64,000 bases of DNA from NCBI RefSeq assembly GCF_020179405.1, contig NZ_JAICBZ010000003.1:102925-166924 (forward strand), written 5' to 3'. Shown piece by piece: positions 8,544-17,128 of this stretch (position 1 is the stretch's first letter; every line of letters starts with the position of its first letter). Position numbers and translations under genes: made by a program. Under the pieces are notes generated by a model. That model was not told the origin of the DNA, made no database searches, and saw only the letters and a list, made by a program, of their open reading frames with translations. Origin of the DNA: Xinfangfangia pollutisoli (GTDB lineage: Bacteria > Pseudomonadota > Alphaproteobacteria > Rhodobacterales > Rhodobacteraceae).

Positions 8544-9572
8544 ATGACCCGACCCACCGTCAACGATATCGCCCGCGAGGCCGGCGTCAGCCTGGCCACG
8601 GTGGACCGCGTGCTGAACGACCGGCCGGGGGTGCGCGCCAAGACCGTCTCGGCGGTGCAAGAGGCGGTGGCGCGGCTGGGCTATGTGCGCGACATGGCGG
8701 CGGCGAATCTGGCGCGGCAGCGCAGCTATCAGATGGTCGCCGCCCTGCCCGATGGCGACAGCCAGTTCCTGGCCGAGCTGGAACAGGCGCTGCGCGAAGC
8801 CGGATCGGGCGCCGCCCAGGCCCGGGTCGCGCTGCAGATCCTGCGCTATCCGGCCGAAGACGTGCATGCCCTGGCCGCCGCCCTGGCCGCCCTGCCCGAC
8901 ACCACCTCGGGCGTGGCGCTGATGGCGCCGGAAACCCCGGTGGTGCGCGACGCGCTGCGCAGCCTGCGCGCCCGCGGCATTCCGGTGATCGCTTTGGTCT
9001 CGGACCTGCCCAATACCGAACGCGACCATTTCATCGGCATCGACAGCCGCGCCGCCGGGCGCACCGCCGCGGTGCTGATGGGGCGTTTCTGTGGCGGATC
9101 AACGGGTTCGATCCTGGCCATCGCCCAATCCATGCATCTGCGCGACGCGGTCGACCGCCGGCGCGGCTTTGACGAGGTCATGCTGGCCGAGTTTCCCGGC
9201 CTGACCGTTCTGCCGACGCTGGAAACCCATGGCGCCGACAGCACCCTGCGCGCCGTGGTGACCGAGGCACTGCGCCACGCGCCCGACGTGCGCGGCATTT
9301 ACCTGATGGGCGCCGGCCACCGCGCCCTGGCCGCGACGCTTGCCGATCTGGGCCTGACCGGGCGGATGGTGATCATCGGCCATGAGCTGACACCGCATAC
9401 CCGCCAGGCGCTGCTGTCGGGCCATATCGACGCGGTGATCACCCAGAACATGGGCCATCTGGCCCGCTCGGCCCTGCGCGTCCTGCGCGCCCGGGCCGAC
9501 CATGCCGCCATCGACGCGGCGCAGGAACAGCTGCGCATCGAAATCGTCATCCGCGAGAATCTGGCGCCCTGA
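8544..9572 (+). CDS. LacI family transcriptional regulator
   Basis: This 342-residue protein has an N-terminal helix-turn-helix with the LacI signature (TVNDIAREAGVSLATVDRVL, residues 4-23) followed by a hinge and a periplasmic-binding-protein-like ligand domain, for example VALMAPETPVVRDALRSL and DSRAAGRTAAVLMG. ATG 8544 is chosen over an upstream in-frame ATG because GGAGGC lies 4 to 9 bases before it and the HTH then sits at the normal position. It is the first gene before an ABC polyol/sugar operon on the same strand and probably represses or activates it in response to the transported sugar. The matching operator-like palindrome at 9625-9642 supports that. Confidence 0.93.
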   Translation: MTRPTVNDIAREAGVSLATVDRVLNDRPGVRAKTVSAVQEAVARLGYVRDMAAANLARQRSYQMVAALPDGDSQFLAELEQALREAGSGAAQARVALQILRYPAEDVHALAAALAALPDTTSGVALMAPETPVVRDALRSLRARGIPVIALVSDLPNTERDHFIGIDSRAAGRTAAVLMGRFCGGSTGSILAIAQSMHLRDAVDRRRGFDEVMLAEFPGLTVLPTLETHGADSTLRAVVTEALRHAPDVRGIYLMGAGHRALAATLADLGLTGRMVIIGHELTPHTRQALLSGHIDAVITQNMGHLARSALRVLRARADHAAIDAAQEQLRIEIVIRENLAP

Positions 9573-9624
9573 CAAGGGGATGCGACCCCCGCCGTCACCC
9601 CCGCGCCCGATGCTGCATTGCAGC

Positions 9625-9642
9625 TTGAGGTACGCACCTCAA
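9625..9642. promoter_or_regulatory. Palindromic operator of the sugar ABC operon
   Basis: TTGAGGTACGCACCTCAA is an inverted repeat with 7-bp arms around ACGC. The symmetric CG centre is typical of LacI-family operators. It lies 8 bases upstream of the putative -35 element and 146 bases before the binding-protein gene. Its right half resembles the site at 8499-8512. Confidence 0.6.
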
Positions 9643-9649
9643 AAAACGC

Positions 9650-9679
9650 TGGACAGGTCGAAAATCCCGCGCCTATCCT
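9650..9679 (+). promoter_or_regulatory. Putative promoter of the sugar ABC operon
   Basis: TGGACA and TATCCT are separated by 18 bases and lie directly downstream of the palindrome at 9625-9642. The match to the sigma-70 consensus is moderate. GGGAGG before the ATG at 9788 supplies the ribosome binding site. Confidence 0.4.
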
Positions 9680-9787
9680 TCCCCCACAGAAGGCCCGGCA
9701 GCGGAGGAGGCTGCACGGGCCCGGCAGGAAGAAGCGTCCAAGACCCACTGTCCAACACGATCGCTTTTCGATCACCGGGAGGAACTC

Positions 9788-11104
9788 ATGAAAGCTGGAT
9801 ACCTGGCTGCCGCGTCAGCCATGGCCCTGGTCTCTGCCGTGGCCGGCAGGGCAGACGCCGACGACCTTACCCTGTGCTGGGCCGCCTGGGACCCGGCCAA
9901 TGCGCTGGTCGAGCTGTCGAAGGATTTCGAGGCGCAGACCGGCACCAAGATGAATTTCGAATTCGTGCCCTGGCCCAATTTCGCCGACCGCATGCTGAAC
10001 GAGCTGAACTCGGGCGGCAAGCTGTGCGATCTGCTGATCGGCGACAGCCAATGGATCGGCGGCGCGGCCGAAAACGGCTGGTATCTGAAGCTGAACGATT
10101 TCTTCGCCAAGGAAAGCATCAGCATGGACGATTTCGCCCCGGCGACCGTCTATGCCTATTCCACCTGGCCCAAGGGCGAGCCGAACTATTACGCCCTGCC
10201 CGCCATGGGCGATGCCAATGGCTGGTTCTACCGCAAGGACTGGTTCGCCCGGCCGGAAATCCAGGCCGCCTTCAAGGAAAAATACGGCCGCGACCTGGCC
10301 GAACCCAAGACCCAGACCGAGCTTCTGGAAATCGCCCAGTTCTTCCAGGGCCGCGAGATCGACGGGAAGACCGTCTACGGCGCCTCGATCTTTACCGAGC
10401 GCGGGTCGGAAGGCATCACCATGGGCGCGACCAATGCGCTTTATGCCTTTGGCTTCAAATACGAAAACACGCCCGGCAAATATGACATGGAAGGGGCGGT
10501 GAATTCGCCCGACGCCGTGGCGGGGCTGGAATTCTACAAGGAGTTGTACAAGACCGCGACGCCGCCCGGCTATGACAATGCCTATATGGAGCAGTCGCTG
10601 GACGCGTTCAAATCGGGCCAGGTCGCCATGGCGATGAACTGGTTCGCCTTCTTCCCGGGCCTATACGCCGACCCGAATGTCGGCGGCGAGCATATCGATT
10701 TCTTCGTGAACCCGGCCCAGAAGGTTCCGGCCTCGACGCTGGGCGGTCAGGGCATCTCGGTCGTCGCCAATACCGACAACATGGATGGCGCGCTGGCCTA
10801 TATCAAATGGTTCTCGCAGCCCGATGTGCAGCAGAAATGGTGGTCGATGGGCGGCTATTCCTGCCACAACGCGGTGTTGAACGATCCGGGCTTCAAGGAC
10901 AGCGCCCCCTTCGCCGGCGATTTCCTTGAGGCGATGGCGAACGTCCAGGACTTCTGGCAGGAGCCGGCCTATGCCCAGCTGCTGCTGGCCATGCAGGAAC
11001 GGCTGCACAATTACGTCGTCGCCGATCAGGGCACGGCGCAAGAGGCGCTGGACGGGCTGATCAAGGACTGGACCGAAGTCTTCGAAGATGAAGGCAAGCT
11101 CTGA
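9788..11104 (+). CDS. ABC transporter sugar/polyol-binding protein
   Basis: This 438-residue family 1 extracellular solute-binding protein should deliver a sugar or polyol to the inner-membrane permeases encoded next. A Sec signal peptide is clear: basic start, hydrophobic AAASAMALVSAVAG and a likely cut after RADA (about residue 24). The mature protein contains the domain-swap helices and tryptophan-rich patches typical of the family, including QWIGGAAENGWYLKLNDFF and NWFAFFPGLYADP. Strong GGGAGG lies before the ATG. It is the first structural gene of the operon under the LacI-type operator. The substrate is unknown; the DHA-kinase-type enzyme at the operon end suggests a short-chain polyol or ketose route. 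Confidence 0.93.
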   Translation: MKAGYLAAASAMALVSAVAGRADADDLTLCWAAWDPANALVELSKDFEAQTGTKMNFEFVPWPNFADRMLNELNSGGKLCDLLIGDSQWIGGAAENGWYLKLNDFFAKESISMDDFAPATVYAYSTWPKGEPNYYALPAMGDANGWFYRKDWFARPEIQAAFKEKYGRDLAEPKTQTELLEIAQFFQGREIDGKTVYGASIFTERGSEGITMGATNALYAFGFKYENTPGKYDMEGAVNSPDAVAGLEFYKELYKTATPPGYDNAYMEQSLDAFKSGQVAMAMNWFAFFPGLYADPNVGGEHIDFFVNPAQKVPASTLGGQGISVVANTDNMDGALAYIKWFSQPDVQQKWWSMGGYSCHNAVLNDPGFKDSAPFAGDFLEAMANVQDFWQEPAYAQLLLAMQERLHNYVVADQGTAQEALDGLIKDWTEVFEDEGKL

Positions 11105-11172
11105 CCCTTGTGGCCCAGGGGGCGCGCCGGTTCCTTCCCCCGGCGCGCCCCTTCCCAGTCCGGAACACGCAG

Positions 11173-12120
11173 ATGACCCCAACGCCCCTCGACCGACTTG
11201 CGCGGGCCACCCCGCCCTCCATGGCGCGCAGGGTGCGCGGCCTGTCCGACCGCACCATCGCCTGGCTGTTCGTGGCCCCCACGATCGCGCTTCTCCTGGC
11301 GATCAACATCTTCCCGCTGATCTGGACGGTGCGGCTGTCCTTCACCAATTTCGCCGCCAACAAGCCCAATGCCGAGGTGAAATGGGTCGGCCTGCGCAAT
11401 TATGAACGCATCCTCACCGATGACGGCATCTGGGCGACGATGCAGACCACGGCGCATTTCCTGTTCTGGACGCTGTTCTTCCAGGTGCTGATCGGCTTCA
11501 CCCTGGCCTGGCTGATCAACCGAAAGTTCAAGGGCAACGATCTGCTGACCACGCTGATCGTCCTGCCGATGATGCTGTCGCCCGCCGTCGTCGGCAATTT
11601 CTGGACCTTCCTGTATCAGCCGCAGATCGGCCTGGTGAATTACATGGTCGAACTGCTGACCGGCACCCCCGCTTCCAGCTTCTCCATGCTGGGCCCCGGC
11701 GGGCTGGCGCCCTGGTCGATCGTCATCGTCGACACCTGGATGTGGACGCCCTTCGTGATGCTGATCTGCCTCGCGGGCCTGCGCTCGATCCCCGATTACA
11801 TCTATGAGGCGGCTGAAATCGACCGTGCCAGCAAGTGGCGGCAGTTCTGGACCATCACCATCCCGATGGTTCTGCCGTTCCTGATGCTGGCGGTGCTGTT
11901 CCGCGGCATCGAGAATTTCAAGATGTTCGACATGGTCACGCTGTTGACCGGCGGCGGGCCCGGCAATGAAACCCTGCTGACCTCGATCGACCTCAAGCGC
12001 GAAGCCTTCGAAAAATGGCGCACCGGCTATAGTTCGGCCTATGCGATCATCCTTTTCGTCACCGTCTTCGGCCTGGCCTCGATCTATGTGAAAGCCCTGA
12101 ACAAGGTGAAGGAAAGATGA
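11173..12120 (+). CDS. Sugar ABC transporter permease (MalF type)
   Basis: This inner-membrane permease has about 315 residues and six predicted membrane spans, starting with WLFVAPTIALLLAINIFPLIW. The EAA loop that contacts the ATPase is present as EAAEIDRASKWRQFW followed by IP. I place the start at ATG 11173 (MTPTPLDRL) because the longer in-frame reading adds a proline-rich stretch unlike permease N-termini. It follows the binding protein by 68 bases and overlaps the next permease by ATGA, so translation is probably coupled. Confidence 0.92.
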   Translation: MTPTPLDRLARATPPSMARRVRGLSDRTIAWLFVAPTIALLLAINIFPLIWTVRLSFTNFAANKPNAEVKWVGLRNYERILTDDGIWATMQTTAHFLFWTLFFQVLIGFTLAWLINRKFKGNDLLTTLIVLPMMLSPAVVGNFWTFLYQPQIGLVNYMVELLTGTPASSFSMLGPGGLAPWSIVIVDTWMWTPFVMLICLAGLRSIPDYIYEAAEIDRASKWRQFWTITIPMVLPFLMLAVLFRGIENFKMFDMVTLLTGGGPGNETLLTSIDLKREAFEKWRTGYSSAYAIILFVTVFGLASIYVKALNKVKER

Positions 12121-13070
12121 GCGGCGTTTCGTCAAGCTGGTCGGTCACCGAGCCGTCGAAACTGTCCAAATGGCTGGCTGCGACGCTGGTGCTGGCCTAT
12201 ACGCTGATCACCCTGCTGCCCTTGCTGTGGATCATCTCGACCGGGTTCAAATCCGGCCCGGATTCGATTTCCTACCCGCCGAAAGTGGTCTTCGAGCCGT
12301 CGCTGGAAGGCTATGTGAACCTGTTCACCACCCGCACCCGTCTGGGGGCCGAGGCCTTTGCCGCCCTGCCCCCGCCCGAAACCTGGTATGACCGGATCGT
12401 GCGCCAGTCGGGCATGGTGATCGCCGGGCCAAGCCGCTTTGGCGAACGCTTCCTGAATTCGGTGATCATCGGCTTCGGCTCGACCGCGCTGTCGATCTTT
12501 CTGGGCACGCTGGCGGCCTATGGCTTTTCGCGCTTCAAGGTGCCGCTGAAGGACGACCTGCTGTTCTTCATCCTGTCGACGCGGATGATGCCGCCCATCG
12601 CCGTCGCGATCCCGATCTATCTGATGTACCGCCAGCTGGGCCTGTCGGACACGCATCTGGGCATGATCCTTCTCTACACCGCGGTGAACATCAGCCTGGC
12701 CGTCTGGCTGCTGAAGGGCTTCATCGACGAGATCCCGCGCGAATATGAAGAAGCGGCGCTGATCGACGGCTACACCCGCTTTCAGGCCTTCCGCAAAGTC
12801 GTGCTGCCGCAGGCGGCGACCGGCATCGCCAGCACCGCGATCTTCTGCCTGATCTTCGCCTGGAACGAATACGCCTTCGCGGTGCTTCTGACCTCGGGCA
12901 AGGCGCAGACGGCGCCGCCCTTCATCCCCACGATCATCGGCGTCGGTGGCCAGGACTGGCCCGCCGTCGCGGCAGGCGCCACGATCTTCCTTTTGCCGGT
13001 GATGATCTTCACCATCCTTCTGCGCAAGCATCTGTTGCGCGGCATCACCTTCGGCGCGGTGCGGAAATGA
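12117..13070 (+). CDS. Sugar ABC transporter permease (MalG type)
   Basis: This 317-residue second permease pairs with the preceding one. Six membrane segments are visible (first LVLAYTLITLLPLLWIIS), and the EAA motif reads EYEEAALIDGYTRFQAF followed by LP. The N-terminal periplasmic loop (about residues 45-105) is longer than usual and precedes NSVIIGFGSTALSIFLGTLAAYGFSRF, a conserved MalG-type segment. It starts inside the stop of the previous gene (ATGA). Confidence 0.93.
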   Translation: MSGVSSSWSVTEPSKLSKWLAATLVLAYTLITLLPLLWIISTGFKSGPDSISYPPKVVFEPSLEGYVNLFTTRTRLGAEAFAALPPPETWYDRIVRQSGMVIAGPSRFGERFLNSVIIGFGSTALSIFLGTLAAYGFSRFKVPLKDDLLFFILSTRMMPPIAVAIPIYLMYRQLGLSDTHLGMILLYTAVNISLAVWLLKGFIDEIPREYEEAALIDGYTRFQAFRKVVLPQAATGIASTAIFCLIFAWNEYAFAVLLTSGKAQTAPPFIPTIIGVGGQDWPAVAAGATIFLLPVMIFTILLRKHLLRGITFGAVRK

Positions 13071-13116
13071 GGAAGACGGAAGGAAGACAGACGGAAGACG
13101 AAAGGAAGGTGCCGAA

Positions 13117-13305
13117 ATGACCCGTTTTCTGACCGGCCTTGCCACCCTGCGCCGTGGCCCCTGGGAGATGCTGGCCACGATCCTGATCGGCCTTGGCGTC
13201 TTCATGCTGATGCAGCCCTTCTTCCTCTGGGCCTTCACCTGGTCCTTCCTCGTGACCCTTGCCGGCACGGTGATGTTCATCGTCGCCAGCCACTTCCCGG
13301 AGTAG
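13117..13305 (+). CDS. Small two-span membrane protein in ABC operon
   Basis: This 62-residue protein has two hydrophobic segments (about residues 19-36 and 40-58) and little else, and ends SHFPE. It has a good ribosome binding site (AAAGGAAGG) and sits between the MalG-type permease and the first ATPase, 46 and 3 bases from its neighbours. Such small proteins recur in polyol/sugar ABC operons of Rhodobacteraceae. A role in transporter assembly or stability is inference only. The upstream gap holds a purine-rich GGAAGAC repeat. Confidence 0.75.
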   Translation: MTRFLTGLATLRRGPWEMLATILIGLGVFMLMQPFFLWAFTWSFLVTLAGTVMFIVASHFPE

Positions 13306-13308
13306 ACC

Positions 13309-14406
13309 TTGGCCGAGATCGTCATCCAGAACCTCCGCAAGGAATTCGGCGCCTTCATCGCCGTTCAGGGCTCCAGCTTCACCATTGGCGATGGCGAGTT
13401 CTTCATGCTGCTTGGCCCCTCGGGCTGCGGCAAGACCACGACGCTGCGAATGATCGCGGGCCTTGAAATCCCCACTTCGGGCCAGATCCTGATCGACGGC
13501 CAGGATGTCAGCCGCCTGCCCGCCAGCCAGCGCGACATTGCCATGGTCTTCCAGATGTTCGCGCTGTACCCGCATCTTAACGTGCGGAAAAACATCGCTT
13601 ATCCGCTGGTCAGCCAGGGCGTTCCGCGGGCCGAGGTCGCCCGCCGCGTGGCCGAAGTGGCCCGCATCCTGCAGATCGAACACCTGATGGACAAGGGCGT
13701 CGGCGGCCTGTCGGGCGGCGACCGGCAGCGGGTGGCCCTGGGCCGCGCCATCGTGCGGCGCCCCAAGGCCTTCATGATGGACGAACCCCTGGGCGCGCTG
13801 GATGCCGAGTTTCGCGAAACCATGGCCGAGGAATTGCGCGCCCTGCATGACCGGATGGGGGCGACCACGGTCTATGTCACCCATGACCAGCTGGAAGCCA
13901 TGCAGATGGGCGACAAGATCGTCGTGATGAATCATGGGGTTGTCGAACAGTTTGGCACCCCGCAGGATATTTACGACCACCCCGCCACCCTGTTCGTGGC
14001 CGATTTCATCGGCTCGCCGGCAATGAACTTCCTGCCCTTCGAAGGCGGCTTCGCGCCGGGTGACGTCTCGGTCACGCTGGGCGGCGCCCAGATCGCCGTG
14101 CCCCGCCTGCACGAGGCGACCGAGGGGCGCAAGCTGGTGCTGGGCGTGCGCCCCGAACATGTGACGCTGGGCGAAACCGGGGCGCTGCGCGGCCGGGTTC
14201 TGGCCAGCGAATATCTGGGCACCAGCCAGATCATCACCGTCGAAACCGCGCATGGACCGATCAAGGCCCGCGCCCCCTCGGGCCAGCCCGCCCGGCTGGG
14301 CGAGCCGCTGGCCCTGTCCTTCGCCGGGCCGCGGCTGACGCTGTTCGACCAGTCCACCGGCCGCGCCTTCCTGACCGATGCCAATGCGGGGGTCCATCAT
14401 GGCTGA
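13309..14406 (+). CDS. ABC transporter ATP-binding protein (UgpC/MalK type), first copy
   Basis: This 365-residue ATPase powers the sugar importer. Walker A is GPSGCGKTT (residues 36-44), the signature motif is LSGGDRQRV (an Asp where Gln is usual), Walker B is AFMMDEPLGALD and the switch histidine lies in VTHDQLEA. The C-terminus has the TOBE/OB regulatory domain (LGVRPEHVTLG). Translation starts at TTG 13309, 3 bases after the previous stop. The end overlaps the second ATPase by 8 bases. Two different ATPases in one operon suggest a heterodimeric motor. Confidence 0.93.
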   Translation: MAEIVIQNLRKEFGAFIAVQGSSFTIGDGEFFMLLGPSGCGKTTTLRMIAGLEIPTSGQILIDGQDVSRLPASQRDIAMVFQMFALYPHLNVRKNIAYPLVSQGVPRAEVARRVAEVARILQIEHLMDKGVGGLSGGDRQRVALGRAIVRRPKAFMMDEPLGALDAEFRETMAEELRALHDRMGATTVYVTHDQLEAMQMGDKIVVMNHGVVEQFGTPQDIYDHPATLFVADFIGSPAMNFLPFEGGFAPGDVSVTLGGAQIAVPRLHEATEGRKLVLGVRPEHVTLGETGALRGRVLASEYLGTSQIITVETAHGPIKARAPSGQPARLGEPLALSFAGPRLTLFDQSTGRAFLTDANAGVHHG

Positions 14407-15406
14407 GGTCGTTCTGACAGGCCTGTCAAAGACTTATGGCGCAACGCAAGCGCTGAAGGATGTCACGCTGACCATCCCTGACGGCGCTTTCGTGGTGCTT
14501 CTGGGCCCGACCGGCGCCGGCAAGACCACCACGCTGCGGCTGATCGCCGGGCTTGACCAGCCCGATGCCGGCGATATCGCAATTGGCGGTGCCTCGGTTC
14601 TGGCCGAAACCCCGGCGCAGCGCGACATCGCCATGGTTTTCCAGCAATATTCGCTATACCCGCATCTGACGGTGCGCGACAATCTGGCCTTCCCGCTGCG
14701 TTCGCCCATGATCGCGATGCCGGAAGACCAGATCGCCGCCCGGGTGGCCGAAGTGGCGCAGGTGCTGCGCATTCCGCACAAGCTGGACAACAAGGCCACC
14801 GCGCTGTCGGGGGGCGAGATGCAGCGTGTCTCGATCGGGCGGGCGCTGGTGCGCAATCCGCGCATCTATCTGATGGACGAACCGCTCAGCAGCCTGGATG
14901 CCAAGCTGCGCGCCGATCTGCGGATCGAGTTGAAGCGCATCCATTCCGATCTGGGCGCGACCTTCCTGTATGTGACGCATGACCAGATCGAGGCCATGAC
15001 CATGGCCACCCATATCGGCGTGCTGGATCAGGGCCGGCTGGTGCAATTCGGCCCCCCGCGCGAGATCTATGAAAACCCGGTCTCGACCTATGTTGCCAGC
15101 CGCCTGGGTCAGCCGCGCATCGCGCTTTTGCCGGCCGATGCCTTCGGGCCGCCGGCGCAGTTCGGCGCGCCCGAAGGGGCGGCGCAGATCGGCCTGCGCC
15201 CCGAGCATATCCTTCAGGGCGAAGGTCCGTCCGCGCTGGTTCACCGGCTGGAGCATCTGGGCGACCAGACCCGGCTGCATCTGGATCTGGGCCCGCATCG
15301 CATCGTCACGCTTGCCGATCCGCATACGCGGCTGGGCCCGGGCGACACGCTGCTGATCCGGCCGCAAAGCCCGCTTTGGTTCGATGCCCAAGGTCAAAGG
15401 ATATAA
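14399..15406 (+). CDS. ABC transporter ATP-binding protein (UgpC/MalK type), second copy
   Basis: This 335-residue ATPase has Walker A GPTGAGKTT (residues 36-44), signature LSGGEMQRV, Walker B IYLMDEPLSSLD and a switch histidine in VTHDQIEA, followed by a shorter TOBE region (IGLRPEHIL). ATG 14399 is chosen because the protein then aligns from its first residue with the preceding ATPase. It overlaps that gene by 8 bases and is followed by the kinase gene after 12 bases. It probably forms a heterodimer with the first ATPase. Confidence 0.93.
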   Translation: MAEVVLTGLSKTYGATQALKDVTLTIPDGAFVVLLGPTGAGKTTTLRLIAGLDQPDAGDIAIGGASVLAETPAQRDIAMVFQQYSLYPHLTVRDNLAFPLRSPMIAMPEDQIAARVAEVAQVLRIPHKLDNKATALSGGEMQRVSIGRALVRNPRIYLMDEPLSSLDAKLRADLRIELKRIHSDLGATFLYVTHDQIEAMTMATHIGVLDQGRLVQFGPPREIYENPVSTYVASRLGQPRIALLPADAFGPPAQFGAPEGAAQIGLRPEHILQGEGPSALVHRLEHLGDQTRLHLDLGPHRIVTLADPHTRLGPGDTLLIRPQSPLWFDAQGQRI

Positions 15407-15418
15407 GGGAAATCCGCC

Positions 15419-17062
15419 ATGCAGCAATTCATGAACCGCAGGGATGCGCTGGTGACCGAGGCGATTGACGGGCTGTTGCGCAGCGCCGCCGGGCGCGCCG
15501 CGCGGCTGGACGGCTATCCGCATATCAAGGTCGTGGTGCGCACCGACTGGGACCGCTCGAAGGTCGCGCTGGTCTCGGGCGGCGGCTCGGGGCATGAGCC
15601 CAGCCATGCGGGTTTCGTGGGCCAGGGCCTGTTGACGGCGGCGGTCTGTGGCGACGTTTTCGCCAGCCCTTCGGTCGATGCGGTTCTGGCGGGGATCCTG
15701 GCGGTGACGGGCAGGCCGGGCTGCCTGCTGATCGTCAAGAACTACACCGGCGACCGGCTGAATTTCGGCCTGGCCGCCGAACGCGCCCGGGCCTTCGGGC
15801 TGAAAGTGGCGATGGTGGTGGTCGATGACGATATCGCCCTGCCCGACCTGCCGCAGGCCCGCGGCGTGGCCGGCACGCTGTTCGTCCACAAGATCGCCGG
15901 CGCCCTGGCCGAGGCGGGCGAGGATCTGGACACCATCGCCGCCGCGGCGCAGGGGGTGATCAAGGGCGCGATTTCCATCGGGATGAGCCTGGATACCTGC
16001 ACCGTGCCCGGCAGCCCGAAAGAGGACCGGATCCTGCAGGGCCATGCCGAGCTGGGCCTGGGCATCCATGGCGAGGCGGGGGTCGAGCAGGTGGCCTTTG
16101 AAGGCGCGCGCGAGGCGATGGCCATGGTCACCGCCCGGCTGGCGCCGCATATGGGCAAGGGCGACCATGTGGCTTTGCTGAACAATCTGGGCGCAACCAC
16201 GCCCTTGGAAATGTCGGTTCTGGCCGAGGAACTGGCGCGCTCGTCGCTGGCGTCGCGGATCAAGTGGATCGTCGGGCCGGCGCCGCTGATGACCTCGCTG
16301 GACATGCATGGCTTCTCGCTGTCGCTTTTGCCGATCGACGCGGCGCGGGTGCAGGCGCTTTGCGCGCCCGCCGCGCCGATGGCCTGGCCGGGCTGTCTGC
16401 CCTTTGGCGAGGTGCCGGTGCGCCCGCTGCCCGACGGGCTGGCGCCGATCCAGCCCCTGCCCTCGGCCCATCCGGCGCGGCGGGCGCTGCTGGCGCGCTG
16501 CTGCGCGGCGCTGATCGCGGCAGAAGCCGATCTGAACGCGCTGGACGCGCGCTCGGGCGATGGCGATACCGGCAGCACGCTGGCCGGGGCGGCGCGGGCG
16601 CTGGTGGCGGCGCTGGACCGGCTGCCGCTGGCCGATCCGACCCAGCTGTACCGCGCCGTGGGCAATGAGCTGAGCCAGACCATGGGCGGATCGTCCGGCG
16701 TGTTGCTGGCGATCTTCTTTGCCGCGGCGGGCGATGCCTCGGCCTCGGGGCGCGACTGGATCGGGGCGCTGGGGGCGGGGCTGGCGCGGGTGATGCAGGT
16801 GGGCGGCGCCGGGCCGGGCCACCGGACGATGATCGACGCGCTGGCGCCCGCGCTGGCAGCCCTGCCGCAGGGCCTGGCTGCCGCGGCCGCGGCGGCGCGG
16901 GCGGGCGCCGATGCGACCGCCGGCATGAGCCGCGCCCGGGCGGGCCGCGCCAGCTATCTGACCGCCGAGCGGCTGGCAGGGTTCAACGATCCCGGCGCCG
17001 AGGGTGTGGCGCTGCTGTTCGAAGATCTGGCCCGCGGATCGGCGGCAGGGCCAAAGGAATAG
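15419..17062 (+). CDS. Fused DhaK-DhaL kinase (dihydroxyacetone/tetrulose kinase family)
   Basis: This 547-residue protein is an ATP-dependent kinase of the DAK family, with a DhaK substrate domain (about 1-330) and a DhaL nucleotide domain (about 350-547) in one chain. The substrate is held covalently by the histidine in GIHGEAG (H217). DhaK glycine motifs SGGGSGHEPSHAG and NYTGDRLNFG are intact. DhaL has SGDGDTGSTL with the metal-binding aspartates, GGSSG, and GPGHRTMIDAL. Some family members phosphorylate erythrulose rather than dihydroxyacetone. As last gene of the LacI-ABC operon it probably phosphorylates the imported compound or its ketose product. Confidence 0.92.
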   Translation: MQQFMNRRDALVTEAIDGLLRSAAGRAARLDGYPHIKVVVRTDWDRSKVALVSGGGSGHEPSHAGFVGQGLLTAAVCGDVFASPSVDAVLAGILAVTGRPGCLLIVKNYTGDRLNFGLAAERARAFGLKVAMVVVDDDIALPDLPQARGVAGTLFVHKIAGALAEAGEDLDTIAAAAQGVIKGAISIGMSLDTCTVPGSPKEDRILQGHAELGLGIHGEAGVEQVAFEGAREAMAMVTARLAPHMGKGDHVALLNNLGATTPLEMSVLAEELARSSLASRIKWIVGPAPLMTSLDMHGFSLSLLPIDAARVQALCAPAAPMAWPGCLPFGEVPVRPLPDGLAPIQPLPSAHPARRALLARCCAALIAAEADLNALDARSGDGDTGSTLAGAARALVAALDRLPLADPTQLYRAVGNELSQTMGGSSGVLLAIFFAAAGDASASGRDWIGALGAGLARVMQVGGAGPGHRTMIDALAPALAALPQGLAAAAAAARAGADATAGMSRARAGRASYLTAERLAGFNDPGAEGVALLFEDLARGSAAGPKE

Positions 17063-17073
17063 GCGCCGGTCGG

Positions 17074-17099
17074 GGAACCCTGATCACCCCGCCCGCGTT
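17074..17099 (+). promoter_or_regulatory. EcfG-type promoter of the AI-2E family gene
   Basis: GGAAC (17074-17078) and CGTT (17096-17099) are separated by 17 bases, the general stress sigma factor consensus. Transcription would start near 17106, which rules out the in-frame TTG at 17099 as start codon of the following gene. Confidence 0.75.
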
Positions 17100-17128
17100 T
17101 GCCTGGATTGGTGCAGGGGGCGGATATC

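Noticed and set aside
14654..16822. Long minus-strand open frame opposite the ATPase and DhaK-DhaL genes
   Set aside because: The opposite strand holds intact catalytic motifs of two genes; this frame shows none.
17099..17128. TTG 17099 as start of the AI-2E family gene
   Set aside because: It overlaps the -10 element of the EcfG-type promoter, so it would lie upstream of the transcript.
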